Shown here: positions 34,021-45,374 of the stretch, piece by piece
Position numbering within the stretch: position 1 is the first letter of the stretch
Layout: each line of letters opens with the position of its first letter
NCBI GenBank assembly: GCA_002261195.1
Contig: MVBO01000093.1
Location: 1 to 58,410 of the forward strand
Reading direction: 5' to 3'
DNA: 58,410 bases
From: Bifiguratus adelaidae
Taxonomy: Eukaryota > Mucoromycota > Endogonomycetes > Endogonales
The notes under the pieces: model-generated
What the model was told of the DNA's origin: nothing
The model's input: only the letters and a program-made list of their open reading frames with translations
Databases searched by the model: none
Program-made: the position numbers and the translations under genes

Positions 34021-35186
34021 ATGGCAAAGGCTGGAGCACTCCTGAAAAACGCCCCGCAACGACAGCAAGTGTTGGCTCTCTACAAAGAGATCTTGGCGCG
34101 AGCCAGTACCTTCTTTGACGATCGTGCGCGACTTTTTCTGCGCCAATCGACGCGCGCAGAGTTCAGACGCAACAAGCGTTGCCAGGACGTTGACAAAGTT
34201 CAGTCAAGGATCAGGCAAGCACAACGGGCAAGTGATGGTTGCGCGCGTGACACTGCTGTGGCAAAAGACTGGTCGCTTACGCTTTATTTTCAGTTGGTGA
34301 ATAAGCTCAAACGAGCGGATCAGCAAGATAGGAATGCCATTCAGTACATTCTGCGATACACTTATGGCGTCTCAGGGCCCGTACGGCATGTTCTCTTGAA
34401 GGTATATAGCGTCTTTTACGTATTGAATATCATTGGCGCGCATGTGATTCTGAACCGCTTTCGCAGCCGATCCTCGAACCAAGCAAAGAGGGTGTACAAC
34501 CGGAGCCATTGATAGCTCATAGACCGAGAACCGCGCCTCCACCAAAGCTATCACAGCTAGCCGAAGCGCTCATTGTTCAGTTTTCCGGCAAAAAGTTGGA
34601 GCCAAAGCTACCGATCCCAGAGTTCAAACCGTTACATCCCACTCGACAAGCGAATCTGCTGTGGCGCCATCGGAGCAAGATTCTCAGGACCATTCGCCCT
34701 CCATTACCTTCCAGAATATTGGATGAGCTTGAGCGGAAAGCCGGAAAAGGTATGATTGACGAACCGTCCGCTCAAAGCGGAGATCGCGGGGAAACACAAT
34801 TGTCACTACCATCCTGTAATGCAAAGCAAATGCAACGCATACGCCACTTGGCATCGGATCAACAGCTGTCACCGCCATCAGCATTCTGGCGCGACGTTCT
34901 GACGAAACAAGCTGAAACACTGGATACCAAAAGGCTTGTTTCCATGATGACTATCCCTCGACTATTGCATCCGGACGCGGCAAGAAAGTATATACATCGA
35001 AGATCATCGAATCGTTTCATTCAGCGACAATATCAGTTTCTGTTGCGAAATATTCCGCTACTTGAAAGGCACAACAATCGCATTCAGATCAAAACCTCGG
35101 ATTGGGCATTGGGATCGGGAAACGCAGCTGCCAAGCATAAATGGTATCCGTTGAAGACGAACGCGACCGATGTGGAAAGTCTATAG
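34021..35186 (+). CDS. LYR-motif mitochondrial protein with long C-terminal extension
   Basis: LYR proteins bind acyl carrier protein and serve respiratory complexes, Fe-S assembly or the mitoribosome. Exons 34021–34227, 34294–34401 and 34467–35186 give 344 residues. The N-terminal ~95 residues fit the Complex1_LYR fold: VLALYKEILARASTF, Phe in FLRQSTRAEFRRNK, then DKVQSRIRQAQRLVNKLKRAD. The rest (~240 residues, basic, with RQYQFLLRNIPLLERH) is not recognised; long LYR proteins of this kind exist in other fungi. The first intron begins GCAAGT and is 66 bp, a multiple of three without a stop, so retention would insert 22 residues; the spliced form fits the fold better. Confidence 0.78.
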
Positions 35187-35339
35187 AATTCACGTGTGTA
35201 GATGCATGTCCTGCTATGTTATGTACTTTGGCACTCCATCCCGTATGTGCACTTGTTTTCACCGAACCTCATCCAAATGTCTATTTAAATAGCAGCCATT
35301 TACCTAGTCATTCGCGGGTAGAAAAGTCGCGCAGCAATG

Positions 35340-35880
35340 TGCCAACGTTCATTCCTTCCTTTGGTCTTCTTGTACACGTTGCGGACTTGTCCGCAAGTTC
35401 GACACGAAGATACGCTCTAACAGTGCAAGCACATGCAGGTGATTATCTCTGGCAAGGCTCAAGGAAAGTGACCAAGGTCGACAGCGTCAGGGCAACGAGC
35501 CACGTCTCCTCAATTCCTTGCTCTATCATGAAGTTGCATACTTCCTCTAGTGTGGTCCGGTCATTTTCGGAGACCAAAGACGCGGTCAAGACGAGTCTCT
35601 CTTTTCATTCGGTGGCATATATGCGCATGTTCGATCTTGTATCGTCGCATGAATCAAGGAAAGCTCTCTCGCCGAGTACCGCACGAGACTCAGACATGCG
35701 CATGATAGAAGGTGTCGAGTATTTGCAAGCGTCGCATAGCCCGAAGTTTTTCTTGTGACAACGGGCAGACAGTTCAGACGAGAACCTTTTGCTCTGGACC
35801 AGCGGAAGACAGCAATGTTCAATTGTCTCGATGTAGTCGATTCCATTTCCGGTATCATTTTGTTTACGAGGTCAAATCAT
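35340..35880 (-). pseudogene. Relic reading frame, Cys-rich, minus strand
   Basis: One minus-strand frame reads like protein over ~170 codons, with several stops and no usable start: a Cys/His cluster (ARCHKKNFGLCDACKYS), then a helical stretch (EEVCNFMIEQGIEETW). Another frame nearby holds SCRTCGQVRN. A 205-codon open frame on the plus strand covers the same DNA but has the His/Ser/Val-rich look of an antisense shadow. I do not recognise the ancestor. It sits in a 1.5-kb stretch with no intact gene. Confidence 0.3.
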
Positions 35881-35916
35881 TGGTGTCGTCAACGTCACTA
35901 GTGAACTTTCACTGAC

Positions 35917-36413
35917 ATGGTCATAGCAACACTTTATCGTCGGTTGACATGCCCGAGTAGGTGGACTGAAGCACTTAACTTGGGTTACAACGGTAAGTTT
36001 TTAAGGCATGACTTCTTGAATTATTGCTAAATCTCCATACGTAGACCTTACGGGCCAAAACTTTTCGGACAGGCAAATACGAGTAGATATCCTTAAGGCG
36101 CCGCCGATCTTTCTCGAAGAATACAATCCGGCCCAATGGATATCGACGAGTAGGAATCATCGCTAGATATTGACAATTCTGTCTAGGTACGCTTCATGAC
36201 ATGGCCGGACCCAAGGTTCTCTTGACCGCTGTGCGGCATGAATTGGCCATGACGGTTACGCCATACGATGGCATATTGGCAGAGCTCAAGCTTTACGTCG
36301 CCAAAGGATAGTACTTCAATAACGAAGAATTCTTACAGAGTTGCGGCTTTGTCTCAGACAATTACAACGTCTTATGGACAGCCAATATCCGAACAATGGT
36401 GAATATCGGGTGA
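35917..36413 (+). pseudogene. Relic spliced gene, plus strand
   Basis: Three blocks look like exons joined by good introns (donors GTAAGT near 35994 and GTAGGA near 36150): ATLYRRLTCPSRWTEALNLG, then TGQNFSDRQIRVDILKAPP, then PKVLLTAVRHELAMTVTPYD. The frame then meets a stop but continues with believable sequence (FNNEEFLQSCGFVSDN) to a TGA at 36411. This is what a recently broken gene looks like. No family recognised. From 36414 to 36751 the DNA is AT-rich with no coding signal. Confidence 0.35.
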
Positions 36414-36751
36414 ACAGGAGCGAAACTCACGGAGCCATGATCAGAGACATTTGGACTTAGCTAGCGGCTCCCAATGAGCATGGAAAGATCCCTCAAAATG
36501 TTTGTGACGAGATAAACCAACCAGTAAATGAAGGCTTGCATAATGTTTCTTCCTCCCCCACACTTATCTGCTCGTGGTATACGTAATCAGAGGTGATGGA
36601 CAATTTCGAACGTAGACAATTGATGCATCATACTGCAACTTGGCAGCATATGTCATCATACATATCTTATTCCACCTTCGTTCGAGTACACGCATTATCT
36701 ATCGATAATCAAAGTACAAGCTTGCTTATATATATTATACAGCATATTATA

Positions 36752-39700
36752 CTATTTAAACCCAAAGCCTTGGGATTCACTAATGGCCATCAAGAGCTTA
36801 CGCTCTAGCTTTCGCCGCGAGCGATATCGGTATAGACATATCTGATTGAAGCACGTATGAGCGAAGGGCAACCTAGATGATTGTGAGCACAAGATACACG
36901 GAGATTGTAGTCATTTACGTGCCTTTCACAGTCCTCTCCCGCGTAGGTTATCTTGAATGACATGTTGGCGGTACCGGTAGAGGGAATCTTGTCAGATCCA
37001 GTCACGAATGTTAGTAGGCGCTTCTGATTTTCATCAGACATGCTCTCTAGGATACTCCAAAAATGCCTATCGTCTGGCGTCAGTTTCTAGATGTGCAGAT
37101 GCCATACGGCTTACCGAATGGTATAATCTTGCGGATGGAATCCTTGATATTCTGTCACGGCCATCAGCTCCTGTAGGTTTAGAGGCTCATCGCTTCCACG
37201 AACTAGAAGTTCGATTTCCTCTGGCCGAAAGAGCTATGAAGAGCGCAAAAGGAGAAGTCAGATTCCGAGGCGAGAATGTTGCAAAACCCTGTCAACATAC
37301 CGATAGCGCGTTACAACCGCACACAAGATAAAATCCTCTCTTAAATGGCTCAAACTGATCCCGTATACTGTCGTTGAGGATGAAGTTGACGTAGCGCTCC
37401 ACGTAGTCTACCCGGTTCGCGTTCGTCACAGGTATGTTCTGTCCGTTGGGTATCAAAGGTACTTGCTGTATTTCACCAAATGCTTCGTAATCGCCAACAA
37501 AGTCGCGACAAAAAACCTCTTCAACGTCACCGTCGAATTCCAGCAATTGCCGTAAACCGCGGGAGAGAGCTGGCCGGAACACCTCCAGATCCTGCAAGGA
37601 TACAGGAATGTTGAAGAGCTTCTTGTAGCATGCCAAGGGTAGTTTAATATCGAGAATGGTGGAATTGTATATGGCCAAACCCAAGATTTGCCCTACGAGG
37701 TAATACTGATCCGAGGTTTCAAAGGAAGCCGGATTGAACCAGCACAATTGTGAGTCTTCATCCCATGTAAACATGCCGTATTGCGGTCCAAACAGCTCTC
37801 GAACGAGGAGAAGAAACCACTCCTTACGCAATCCACCCATATCCACCCCCTCTTCCCCGGCGAATCCAATCTTTAGAAGCTTCTTCAAGTCCTCACGGTT
37901 TTCGGAAAGCTATCGTTGGCGTTAGCAGGTCAATTGTTACACAAGGGATGACATACCTGCCGAAGAGAGTCCTCTATCAGATATTCTCTCCGTATGTTGA
38001 GATACAAGATTGGTGTCGTGCGCATATTCTGTATCAGCGAATTGAAGTAGGCTTCCTTGAGTTTGCTCTCCATTTGCCGTTTCGCATCAATTTCCATAAC
38101 AGACATTTTGGCTCCCATGCTTATCAGGAAGGGATATTGACAGAAGGCAAATTTCCTGTATATCGCGATGGGTTAGCCACGACACTCGTGAGGCATGAAT
38201 GATCACTTACCCTGATCGTTGTTGCCAAGAATCATAGTCCGCAACAAGATCAACATAGTCTACCATGGTATTGTAGAATTCGTAAATAGGAACATGTGGT
38301 GTTTGATTATTGGCGGCGACTGTAATAACAGGACTTATCAATAACCGAACTTGTCCGAGATTCGCAACTTACACAAAAGCGCCATAACACGGGCTGCGCT
38401 CGAGATGCGCCAATCGTTCTCGTAAATGTCTGGGAACCTCTTGCCTGCTCTCAACGCTTTTGACAAACGGTAGGTTATAAAAGCATTTGCCAGATCCACC
38501 TTTTTGCGGAATACGACAGTATCGAACCTTGCGAACCAGTTCACCAAATAATGATGCAGTTGATTGCTGAGACAGCTTACTAGGCCAAATACTCGTTTGG
38601 CAATGTTGTGATGATATTGTGATTCTTGCGGGTAATTGTGTTGGGCTAATAATGGATTCTATCGCAGGATGCTCAGCAAACGACTCCCATCATGCGCTTT
38701 CACATACTTCGAGAATGATAACCAGAAAGCGAATTTCTTCCTTTTTGCGAAGTACAGGTCCAGGGCGTCGAAGGAGAATGTCTATGGATGTCATCATGGC
38801 ACGAACGATATTTACAGGCTGCGATGCAGAGATGCAGGTGAGTCGAGAATAGAAGGTAATTGGACAGAATAAATACATACCAGACCAATGAGGAGGTTGT
38901 AAGCCTGCCGCACTTGCACAAGATCGACGCCTGGTTCAGTAAGCGTAACTTCCCTGTGCTGTACAACGCAATTCTCAGTCTAATTTCAATGCAGCAAGCC
39001 CCAACCTACATTGGAAAAGCTGGCATTGAGCAACTCCCAGTTCCCAAACGTTTGCTTGACAGCGGCTTCCAACTCCAGGAATGTGCCAGTCGGCACGGCC
39101 TTGGGGGAGTCGCTGTAACCGTCCATCATGTCTTCCAAGGCAATCAATTCCTTGATGCGCCTTAGCGTCAATGGCTCAGGCTCGCCAAAACTTGGCGACG
39201 ATACATCCATGCTGTCGCTTGCATCGCTCATGCGACTCCTTTTGAATCGACTTCGGCGTGTTCTCACATCATTGATGGTGCCGCATACTGTACAACGGAA
39301 GGAAGCGACCGTCGCAGGAAAGCTCAATCGACTATTGCAGCATATGCATTTGCCGAGGGTCTGCAACACAGGATAAGTCCGCTGCAATTCAAATCAGTCG
39401 ACATCATACCATGGTATCTGCATCGGTCGCTCCAGGCGAATCAACCTGCATTGATCTCTCCTTGTGCTCCAGTCGACCTTCGTACACGCGTTCGCTAGTT
39501 GAATTGGCTTGCAAGCCGTCCGGAACAAAATAGCTCGACATCTGGGATGGCCTGTTGTGCTGCGGCGAGTTCATGACGAGGTGCCACCACAGCAGACTGT
39601 CGATTGCTTCCTCCGAAGATGTCCCTCTGCCACTGTATGTTCTTGAGGGACCAGACGCAACGCGAGCATGTGCAGGTCGGATTGATGGGTCGTTCGTGCC

Positions 39701-39964
39701 GAGAGGTTGCGTATATGAGGGATCCAGACGCGATCGGTGTCCTAAAGCACCCAGTGACAAGGTGCTCAGCGCGTTCTCCAAGCGCCCAGTGGAGTATTGT
39801 GCTGGAAGGTTGTCAGTGAGAGGTCGAAGCAAAGAGCCAAGAGGAAGAGTCTCTTGTGGACCGTGCGTTGTCCTACAAGGCCTTGGCGCTGATTGCCTAG
39901 AAGACGCCAAGCTCGGTGGGGATGGCGAAAGGGTGTCTTGCGGAGGTATGGAGCTATCATACAT
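36752..39964 (-). CDS. HUL4: HECT E3 ubiquitin ligase HUL4
   Basis: Ubiquitin-protein ligase. Eleven exons on the minus strand (39964–39410, 39360–39010, 38958–38881, 38818–38708, 38658–38373, 38319–38211, 38155–37957, 37909–37301, 37233–37115, 37066–36923, 36872–36752) give 893 residues, almost exactly yeast Hul4 (892). After a disordered N-terminus comes a four-Cys zinc finger ([17 protein letters not shown]), then the Hul4 middle region, then the HECT domain ([53 protein letters not shown]). The catalytic Cys is in PFAHTCFNQ, about residue 861. The last intron begins GCACGT; a downstream GT would destroy this active site. The start at 39964 is the first ATG, though the frame is open and Cys-rich about 150 bp further upstream. 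Confidence 0.94.
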
Positions 39965-40078
39965 GACCACTAAGCAGGTAGACAAGTCATCCCCACAACA
40001 AGCCCAGACTGAGCAAGAACAAAAGAGCCAAGCCTTTAATATCTCACACTTGCAGGCATGGGGGATGCCGTGCTGACA

Positions 40079-40583
40079 ATGTATATCGTCATTAGGCGCG
40101 ATCTGGCCAAGGTAGGCTACGCTGCATCACGAGAGTGTGTATGCGCATGTTGTGAAACATGTTTAGGTACTCAAGTGGCCAGTGGGAAGGTAAAGGGGAA
40201 GGTCAAAAGCAGCAAAGTCAAGTAAAACATGGAACAGTATAGTATCACAGGGATGCCATGCTACGGCAGCTATCCTACACGAAACGAGTCAAGATGAAGC
40301 CACGATAGAGTATTTACAGGATCTGAAGCGAATGCACAAGGTGGTTTTAGAGGTGAGTCAAGGGGCTAGAGAACGCTTGATGTGATGATTCAGACAAAAG
40401 ATGTAGACGCCATCCGGAAACGAATTGACTCAACTATCATCTATACTGAAAAAACACGGCGTCAAGCATCATTTATGGATAGAAGAACCTGAAAGCATCC
40501 CAACTTCTCTCGCCACTGCCCCAATTCGTCGCACAGATGAGGTGAAGGCAAAGTTCAAAGAGCTCACCAAACTGTATAGATAG
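40079..40583 (+). CDS. PTRHD1: PTRHD1-type peptidyl-tRNA hydrolase domain protein
   Basis: A small Pth2-fold protein. Four exons (40079–40111, 40167–40189, 40238–40352, 40407–40583) give 115 residues; the exons are too short to stand out as open frames. It follows recalled human PTRHD1 step by step: YIVIRRDLAK, KWPVGSIVSQGCHATAAILH, LQDLKRMHKVVLE, GVKHHLWIEEPESIPTSLA and an end like KFKELTKLYR. The conserved His of the GCHATAA motif, shared with Pth2 enzymes, is present. The second exon is only 23 bp. The gene is divergent from HUL4 with 114 bp between starts. Whether it cleaves peptidyl-tRNA is unproven even in animals. Confidence 0.88.
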
Positions 40584-40736
40584 TAAGCATGCTTCATGAT
40601 GGCCTCGCAAAAAGAGACAAAGAAATAGAGTATACAACAATACAGCAAAGTTCTTTCGTTCCTTTTTCTTTCCAATACACAGGCAGAGCCGCAATGTATG
40701 GCCTTTGTGCGCGGCTTGATCATTGACGCAAAGCTT

Positions 40737-42127
40737 TCACTGTGCCTCATTACCCAAGACACCCAACACGTCCGTCAAGCTGACTAAACCCATGGGCTTG
40801 CCTTCTCTGTCTGTCACCCAGACACGATGCGCCTTGGTCGCAATCAATTTGGCCATGGCATAGCCCAAAGTGGATTCTGGTTTCACGTCGAACACCGGAT
40901 ATGTGTCTTGGCCGTCCTCGACTCCCTTGTCGAACCGCACTTTTGAAACGAGTTGAAAGCAGGTGAGGAAAAGGTGAGAGTGATGATGGGATTTAACAAT
41001 GTACTGCAAATGACACGGGTGAGATTCCGAGATGCGTCCTGTTGAATGCTAACCTTGACATCGGTCATGCTAATATTGCCTACCATGACACCATTCGGAT
41101 TGACAACGGCCAAAGATGATATCTTTTTGCTGTCTGGAGTCAGAATGCTGGTCAGCATGCAAGAAGCTATCCAATTCCGAGTCACTCACTAATAACTTCC
41201 AGAGCATTAACCACCATAGTGTCGGAAGGTACGGACATGACGGGTGTTGTACCGAGCCCCAAATCTTTGAGCTACTCAAAAAGTCAAATGCGTGAGGAAC
41301 AGAACCATTGACGTGGCTCGAATGTGTCAACTTACCGTTCTGTTAAGGAGGCGATGAAGCGATTCGTCTTTGGAATGTTGAGCATGCTCATAGAGCCATA
41401 TGAGTGCCAACGATTGCGAGAGAATACCCTAAACCGAACACATTAAGCAAACAAAGAAGACAAACGACAATGACGGAGAGTACTCACGGCAATTTCTCCA
41501 TTCGGCCGCATCATGGCCACTGAACAAGTAGTGAGTTTCCATCCAGGGTTCAATCCCTACCATGGCGACCTACCTCGATGCGCAGGACCTGACATCATGC
41601 GCACAATTTCAAGAAGCGGAGTATCATATGGTTTGGAATAGAATGGATTCTTGTGAGATAGATCTAGACAAGCCGAATGTCTGTCAATATCATCAATGAG
41701 CACTTGTCAATACGAACCACTAACTAATTTGACCGGAATGCTCTCTCCTCCACCGACTCGCCGCATCAATTCCAGGACCTGAGGATCTTCACCGGATACA
41801 GTTTCGCTCTTTTGCTTGAGACGCTTGAGCACGAGAAGGAGATAGGCGATCACATCTCCATAATCAAACATGCCCACGTATTCTCTCTTTGAGCCTGAAT
41901 TCTCCACACTTTGATCCACGTATATAGGAGCCGATGACACCTTGTATTCCACCAACTTTTCACAAGCGAGTTCTATCGGCGTAGATCCCGGACTAGCCAC
42001 CTTTTAGCAGGTGTGACGCCAGCTTAACACATGCCATTCTCACTTACATTTCCAGAACCTTTTGACCTTCTACGAGGTTCCCCGCAGCTACTGTTCGCCA
42101 GTCCAACCCCCTGTGAGTTTGCTCCAT
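40737..42127 (-). CDS. SDS23: SDS23-like protein with four CBS domains
   Basis: Nucleotide-sensing CBS protein; in yeasts Sds23 inhibits PP2A-type phosphatases and links nutrients to the cell cycle. Eight exons on the minus strand (42127–42048, 41992–41718, 41663–41574, 41519–41488, 41428–41336, 41271–41190, 41133–41054, 41003–40737) give 332 residues. Tandem CBS motifs: STPIELACEKL with YVGMFDYGDVIAYLLLVL; DTPLLEIVRMM with NGEIAGILSQSLALIWLYE; SDTMVVNALEVI with GVMVGNISMTDV; ESTLGYAMAKL with GKPMGLVSLTDVL. Snf4 (AMPK gamma) is the alternative, but the LLLVL and SQSLALIWL segments fit Sds23. Some donors are weak (GTTCGT, GTTAGC). The start is the first ATG and gives a shorter N-terminus than in yeasts. 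Confidence 0.85.
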
Positions 42128-43574
42128 CGAGAGACGACGAGCAGAGGGACTTGACATGCCTGCGACTTTGCCGTGCCTCACGAAACACTGTCACAAATAG
42201 AGCACGTTGGAACCCCTAACCCAACATAACACCTCAGCGGGACATTAGAAAGGCCTGCGCTGAAGGTCTCATGGACTTTGACTATCCATATTGGACTACC
42301 ACCTCCGGAGAACTGCGCCAAAAATGATCAACATACCGCTGAGAGCGGATGTCCGTGCAGGATACATGATTTACGTTGAACATCATCGGATCCAAACGAG
42401 GTCCGTATACCTCAACAGGTCAGCTTTCAGCATAGTTATCTATCGATCTGCAACTGGCGATGGCTATGTCAAGCTAAGCAGCCCTGATTCAGTGACACGA
42501 ACAACATGCCTATCCTGGGATCAATCTGGCCTATGGAAGTATTTCTGTAATTACTACGTGGCATAATATAATACTGTTTGTGCATAATGAATAGATTGTG
42601 CACCATCCTTAAACCATCATTTTCTTTCCGCCTGAGATGATCTACTGCTCGAGGCGCACGTACAAGGGATTAAAAACTTTTTTCGCAAGTACATTAACCT
42701 GGCCCGGTACTGGGCAGGTGACCTCGTACCTGTCATCCTTGTGCAACATCAAAGCAACGCGAAACAGAAAGGGATAAGCGGCGCTCTGCCAAAAGTAGAT
42801 AGAAGGGGGCATGTCAGATGCCTGTGACATTCAGCCCTTCTGACCTTTGAGCTACCCCTTGGCTTTGTACGCTTGGAGCTTGGCAGTTCAGCTGTTGGTG
42901 CCGCTCCACGAAAAGCGATAAACGGTGAGGAGTAATGTGGCAAAAGCAAACAGAACAAAACACTCCATAACAATCACAAAACAAAAACGATCGTTCCTGT
43001 CCAAATCGTCGGCCATCGTGACCCTGCGGTAGAGCCACCTTCCCGCCAAAAACTGGGGTCCGAAAAAGCTATCCATTCAAGCTTGCATTTAGATCGGCCC
43101 AGATAGTTCGTTACACCAAGGGCCAGTCCAAGGCTCGGGTGACGCCCGACTCGCCCATGTGGAAAACGTAGTTTCACGATATCCCCAACGGCTGTCCCAT
43201 TTTCGCCCTTGAAAATGCCAATTTGGCGTGGTCGTGCCCAATTTGTCCATTCCACCGACACGTTGGACAAATCTGGTGACCAGTGTACGCTGACCCCATC
43301 CATCTCGCGATGGGGAATGCGGGCTATACCTTGCGTCTGGTCCAGGCAATATCGCACATGTACTCCGTTTCGTAAAGGTGAGAATAAAAGAAAAAAAATG
43401 TGAAAAACGCTCACTGGCCACATTATCGGTGCTTTTATGGTTACCATGCCATGCGGGCTTTGGCACCTGTCTTTCCACTATTTCCCCGGGTGCCTCCGCC
43501 GCCTTTGCTCTGGTTTCCTTTATTCTCTCTTCTCTCTTTTTCTGTATAGCCTCTTGCCTCACACCTAATCTACG
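42128..43574. other. 1.4-kb region without a supported gene; promoter of bHLH gene
   Basis: No frame here shows a family feature. Minus-strand frames at 42974–43447 and 43089–43562 are long but lack good ATG starts and oppose a pyrimidine-rich promoter tract (43500–43550). A minus-strand frame at 42642–42830 beginning MSQASDMPPSIYFWQSAAYP looks protein-like and might be part of a small gene, as might a short frame with one hydrophobic segment at 42891–43019; I cannot link them. The right end should be the bHLH promoter. Confidence 0.35.
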
Positions 43575-44492
43575 ATGGAAACAACGCCCTACAATTCAAA
43601 TCTTACTGCGCAATTGCGACAAGGTACGAATGCGATAACGCAGCAGGCCATTCAACAACGCGCATTTGTCCACATAAATCAGCTAAAGTCGATGAAATCA
43701 CCCGTGGTGGACATGTCGACCGACAGTCCGCAACCTTCACCCGCTCTTTCATCGGATTTTGATCTTTCCGACACAATCTCCCACAGGACCATCAATAGTC
43801 CTCTTGATGATACATCGCCTCTTCTTCAGCAGAGTACCCATGGTAGGTCCTATCCGATGGAATCTCCCGCCATGGAAAGTCCGATGCCTCCCTTTATGGG
43901 CGGAGGCGAAGGTTTAGGTGTCTACACCTACTCGTCCATTCATCCCATGGACATTGAAGATCGGTACCATCAGCCGCAACATCCCTCCTACGCTCCCGAT
44001 GCCTTTGCCCCAGGATCAGCTCCATCCATGGGTCTCTACTCCCGACGGTACATGGGATCCTTTGGCAATGCTGCCCTCATGGCTGGATTTCCCGAACGAA
44101 GTCATTCTTTGGAAGACGAGGGTTTTGATTTACAAGTACGGTATCAGACCGATATGGATCGTCGTCGGAAACGGCGAGAAGCGCACAATGCAGGCAAGTC
44201 CCAAGGTCTCCCCAGAGGCTCCATGTACAGCGAAAGGATCAAACCTAACACACCCATCCTAGTGGAACGACGACGACGAGATACCATCAATGAAAAAATC
44301 CAAGAACTAGGCAATCTCTTGCCTGAATCCCCCGGTGACAAAAACAACAAGGGCGTCATCCTCAGACGAACGGTCGATCATTTGAAAAACTTAACGCGAG
44401 AAAAACAAATGTATGAAGCGCGGGTCCGCGAACTGGAGAAATTGTTGGAACAGTATGTCGAACCATTGCAGTACATGCCCACCATTGTATAG
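43575..44492 (+). CDS. bHLH transcription factor, MITF/TFE-like
   Basis: Intronless, 305 residues. The N-terminal ~210 residues are Ser/Pro/Met-rich with a Gln-rich helix near the start (TNAITQQAIQQRAFVHINQL). The basic helix-loop-helix spans about residues 225–285: PILVERRRRDTINEKIQEL, loop ESPGDKNNKG, then VILRRTVDHLKNLTREK, running into a heptad-like zipper (YEARVRELEKLLEQY). The NKG-V-I-L-R pattern and adjoining zipper resemble MITF/TFE factors, which control lysosome and metabolic genes in animals and bind E-boxes. The His normally two residues before the Glu of the basic region is replaced by Leu or Val, which may alter DNA specificity. Target genes cannot be told from sequence. Confidence 0.85.
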   Translation: METTPYNSNLTAQLRQGTNAITQQAIQQRAFVHINQLKSMKSPVVDMSTDSPQPSPALSSDFDLSDTISHRTINSPLDDTSPLLQQSTHGRSYPMESPAMESPMPPFMGGGEGLGVYTYSSIHPMDIEDRYHQPQHPSYAPDAFAPGSAPSMGLYSRRYMGSFGNAALMAGFPERSHSLEDEGFDLQVRYQTDMDRRRKRREAHNAGKSQGLPRGSMYSERIKPNTPILVERRRRDTINEKIQELGNLLPESPGDKNNKGVILRRTVDHLKNLTREKQMYEARVRELEKLLEQYVEPLQYMPTIV

Positions 44493-44683
44493 GCAAGGAT
44501 CGTTCCATGGGTGATGTTTATATGGCCAACAACCCATAGCGATTGTGTATGTCCAACTGTCCCCATTGTCCTTTACTCGGTGAAATTTGAAATTTTTAGA
44601 TTTCGGGAGAGTTTAAGCTTTGGAACACACCTCTCTCGCTCTCTCGCTCTCTTACTTTTCTCTTCCCTTTGCACGCGCGCATC

Positions 44684-45285
44684 ATGTTGAGAGCAGTTCC
44701 ACGTATGTTTCGTTTGGCGCCTAGAGCCTATCCCCCCATCTTTGTTCGTGCCTATGCCAGTAAGTCCTTATGACGGGGGCTCCATTTCCACAGCTGACTC
44801 GGTGACAGCCAAAAAGTATAGTAAGGATCACGAGTGGATCTCCGTGGAAGATGGTGTAGGTACACTTGGTTTGACTGATTATGCGCAAAAGTCTCTGGGT
44901 GATGTCGTGTTTGTGGAAGTGCCGGCTGTCGGTACCGACGTGGCTCAAACGGGTAAGTTGGCCGTGTTCTGAGCCCTTGTTTTTGGCGCTGACGGCGGAT
45001 GGGAATAGATGCCATCGGTGCTGTAGAGTCTGTCAAGGCCGTGTCTGAAGTATACTCTCCCGTGTCCGGTTCGATTGTGGAGGTGAACGAGAAGCTGAAT
45101 GATGAGCCTTCCTTGATCAATGACGAGCCAGAAGGTGCCGGTAAGTGGTCATTATCCGTGTCGTCTTGCGCTAAGCATATTCTGTAGGTTGGTTGGCCAA
45201 GATCAAACTGAGTGATGAAGCGCAATTGGAAAGCTTGTTGGATGAAAAGCAATACGCTGCTCACTGCGAGAGTGAGGAGCACTAG
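44684..45285 (+). CDS. GCV3: Glycine cleavage system H protein, mitochondrial
   Basis: Lipoyl carrier that shuttles the aminomethyl group between the P, T and L proteins of mitochondrial glycine cleavage. Exons 44684–44759, 44794–44952, 45009–45140 and 45188–45285 give 154 residues. The first ~25 residues are an Arg-rich presequence ([17 protein letters not shown]). The mature part has [23 protein letters not shown], and the lipoyl-lysine motif [18 protein letters not shown], ending in [10 protein letters not shown]. The first intron is only 34 nt; reading through it meets a stop, so it must be removed or the start lies elsewhere. A CT-rich run (CTCTCGCTCTCTCGCTCTC) precedes the start. Confidence 0.95.
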
Positions 45286-45374
45286 AGCAAGTGCGTTGAC
45301 TTGACAATTTGATATGTATGTCTTGCGTGACATGACTTTATTTTCTACTGTCGTATGCGTCTGTCCCATTCGAT

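Noticed and set aside
35141-35758. 205-codon plus-strand open frame after the LYR gene
   Set aside because: Overlaps the end of the LYR gene and has the Ser/Val/His-rich composition of an antisense shadow of the relic minus-strand frame.
41545-41565. tRNA-like GGGTTCAATCCC
   Set aside because: Lies inside an intron of the SDS23-like gene, the T-stem pairs poorly, and no acceptor or anticodon stem can be found nearby.
42974-43562. Two overlapping minus-strand frames of 157 codons before the bHLH gene
   Set aside because: No convincing ATG or splice pattern, composition set by the opposite pyrimidine-rich promoter, no family match.
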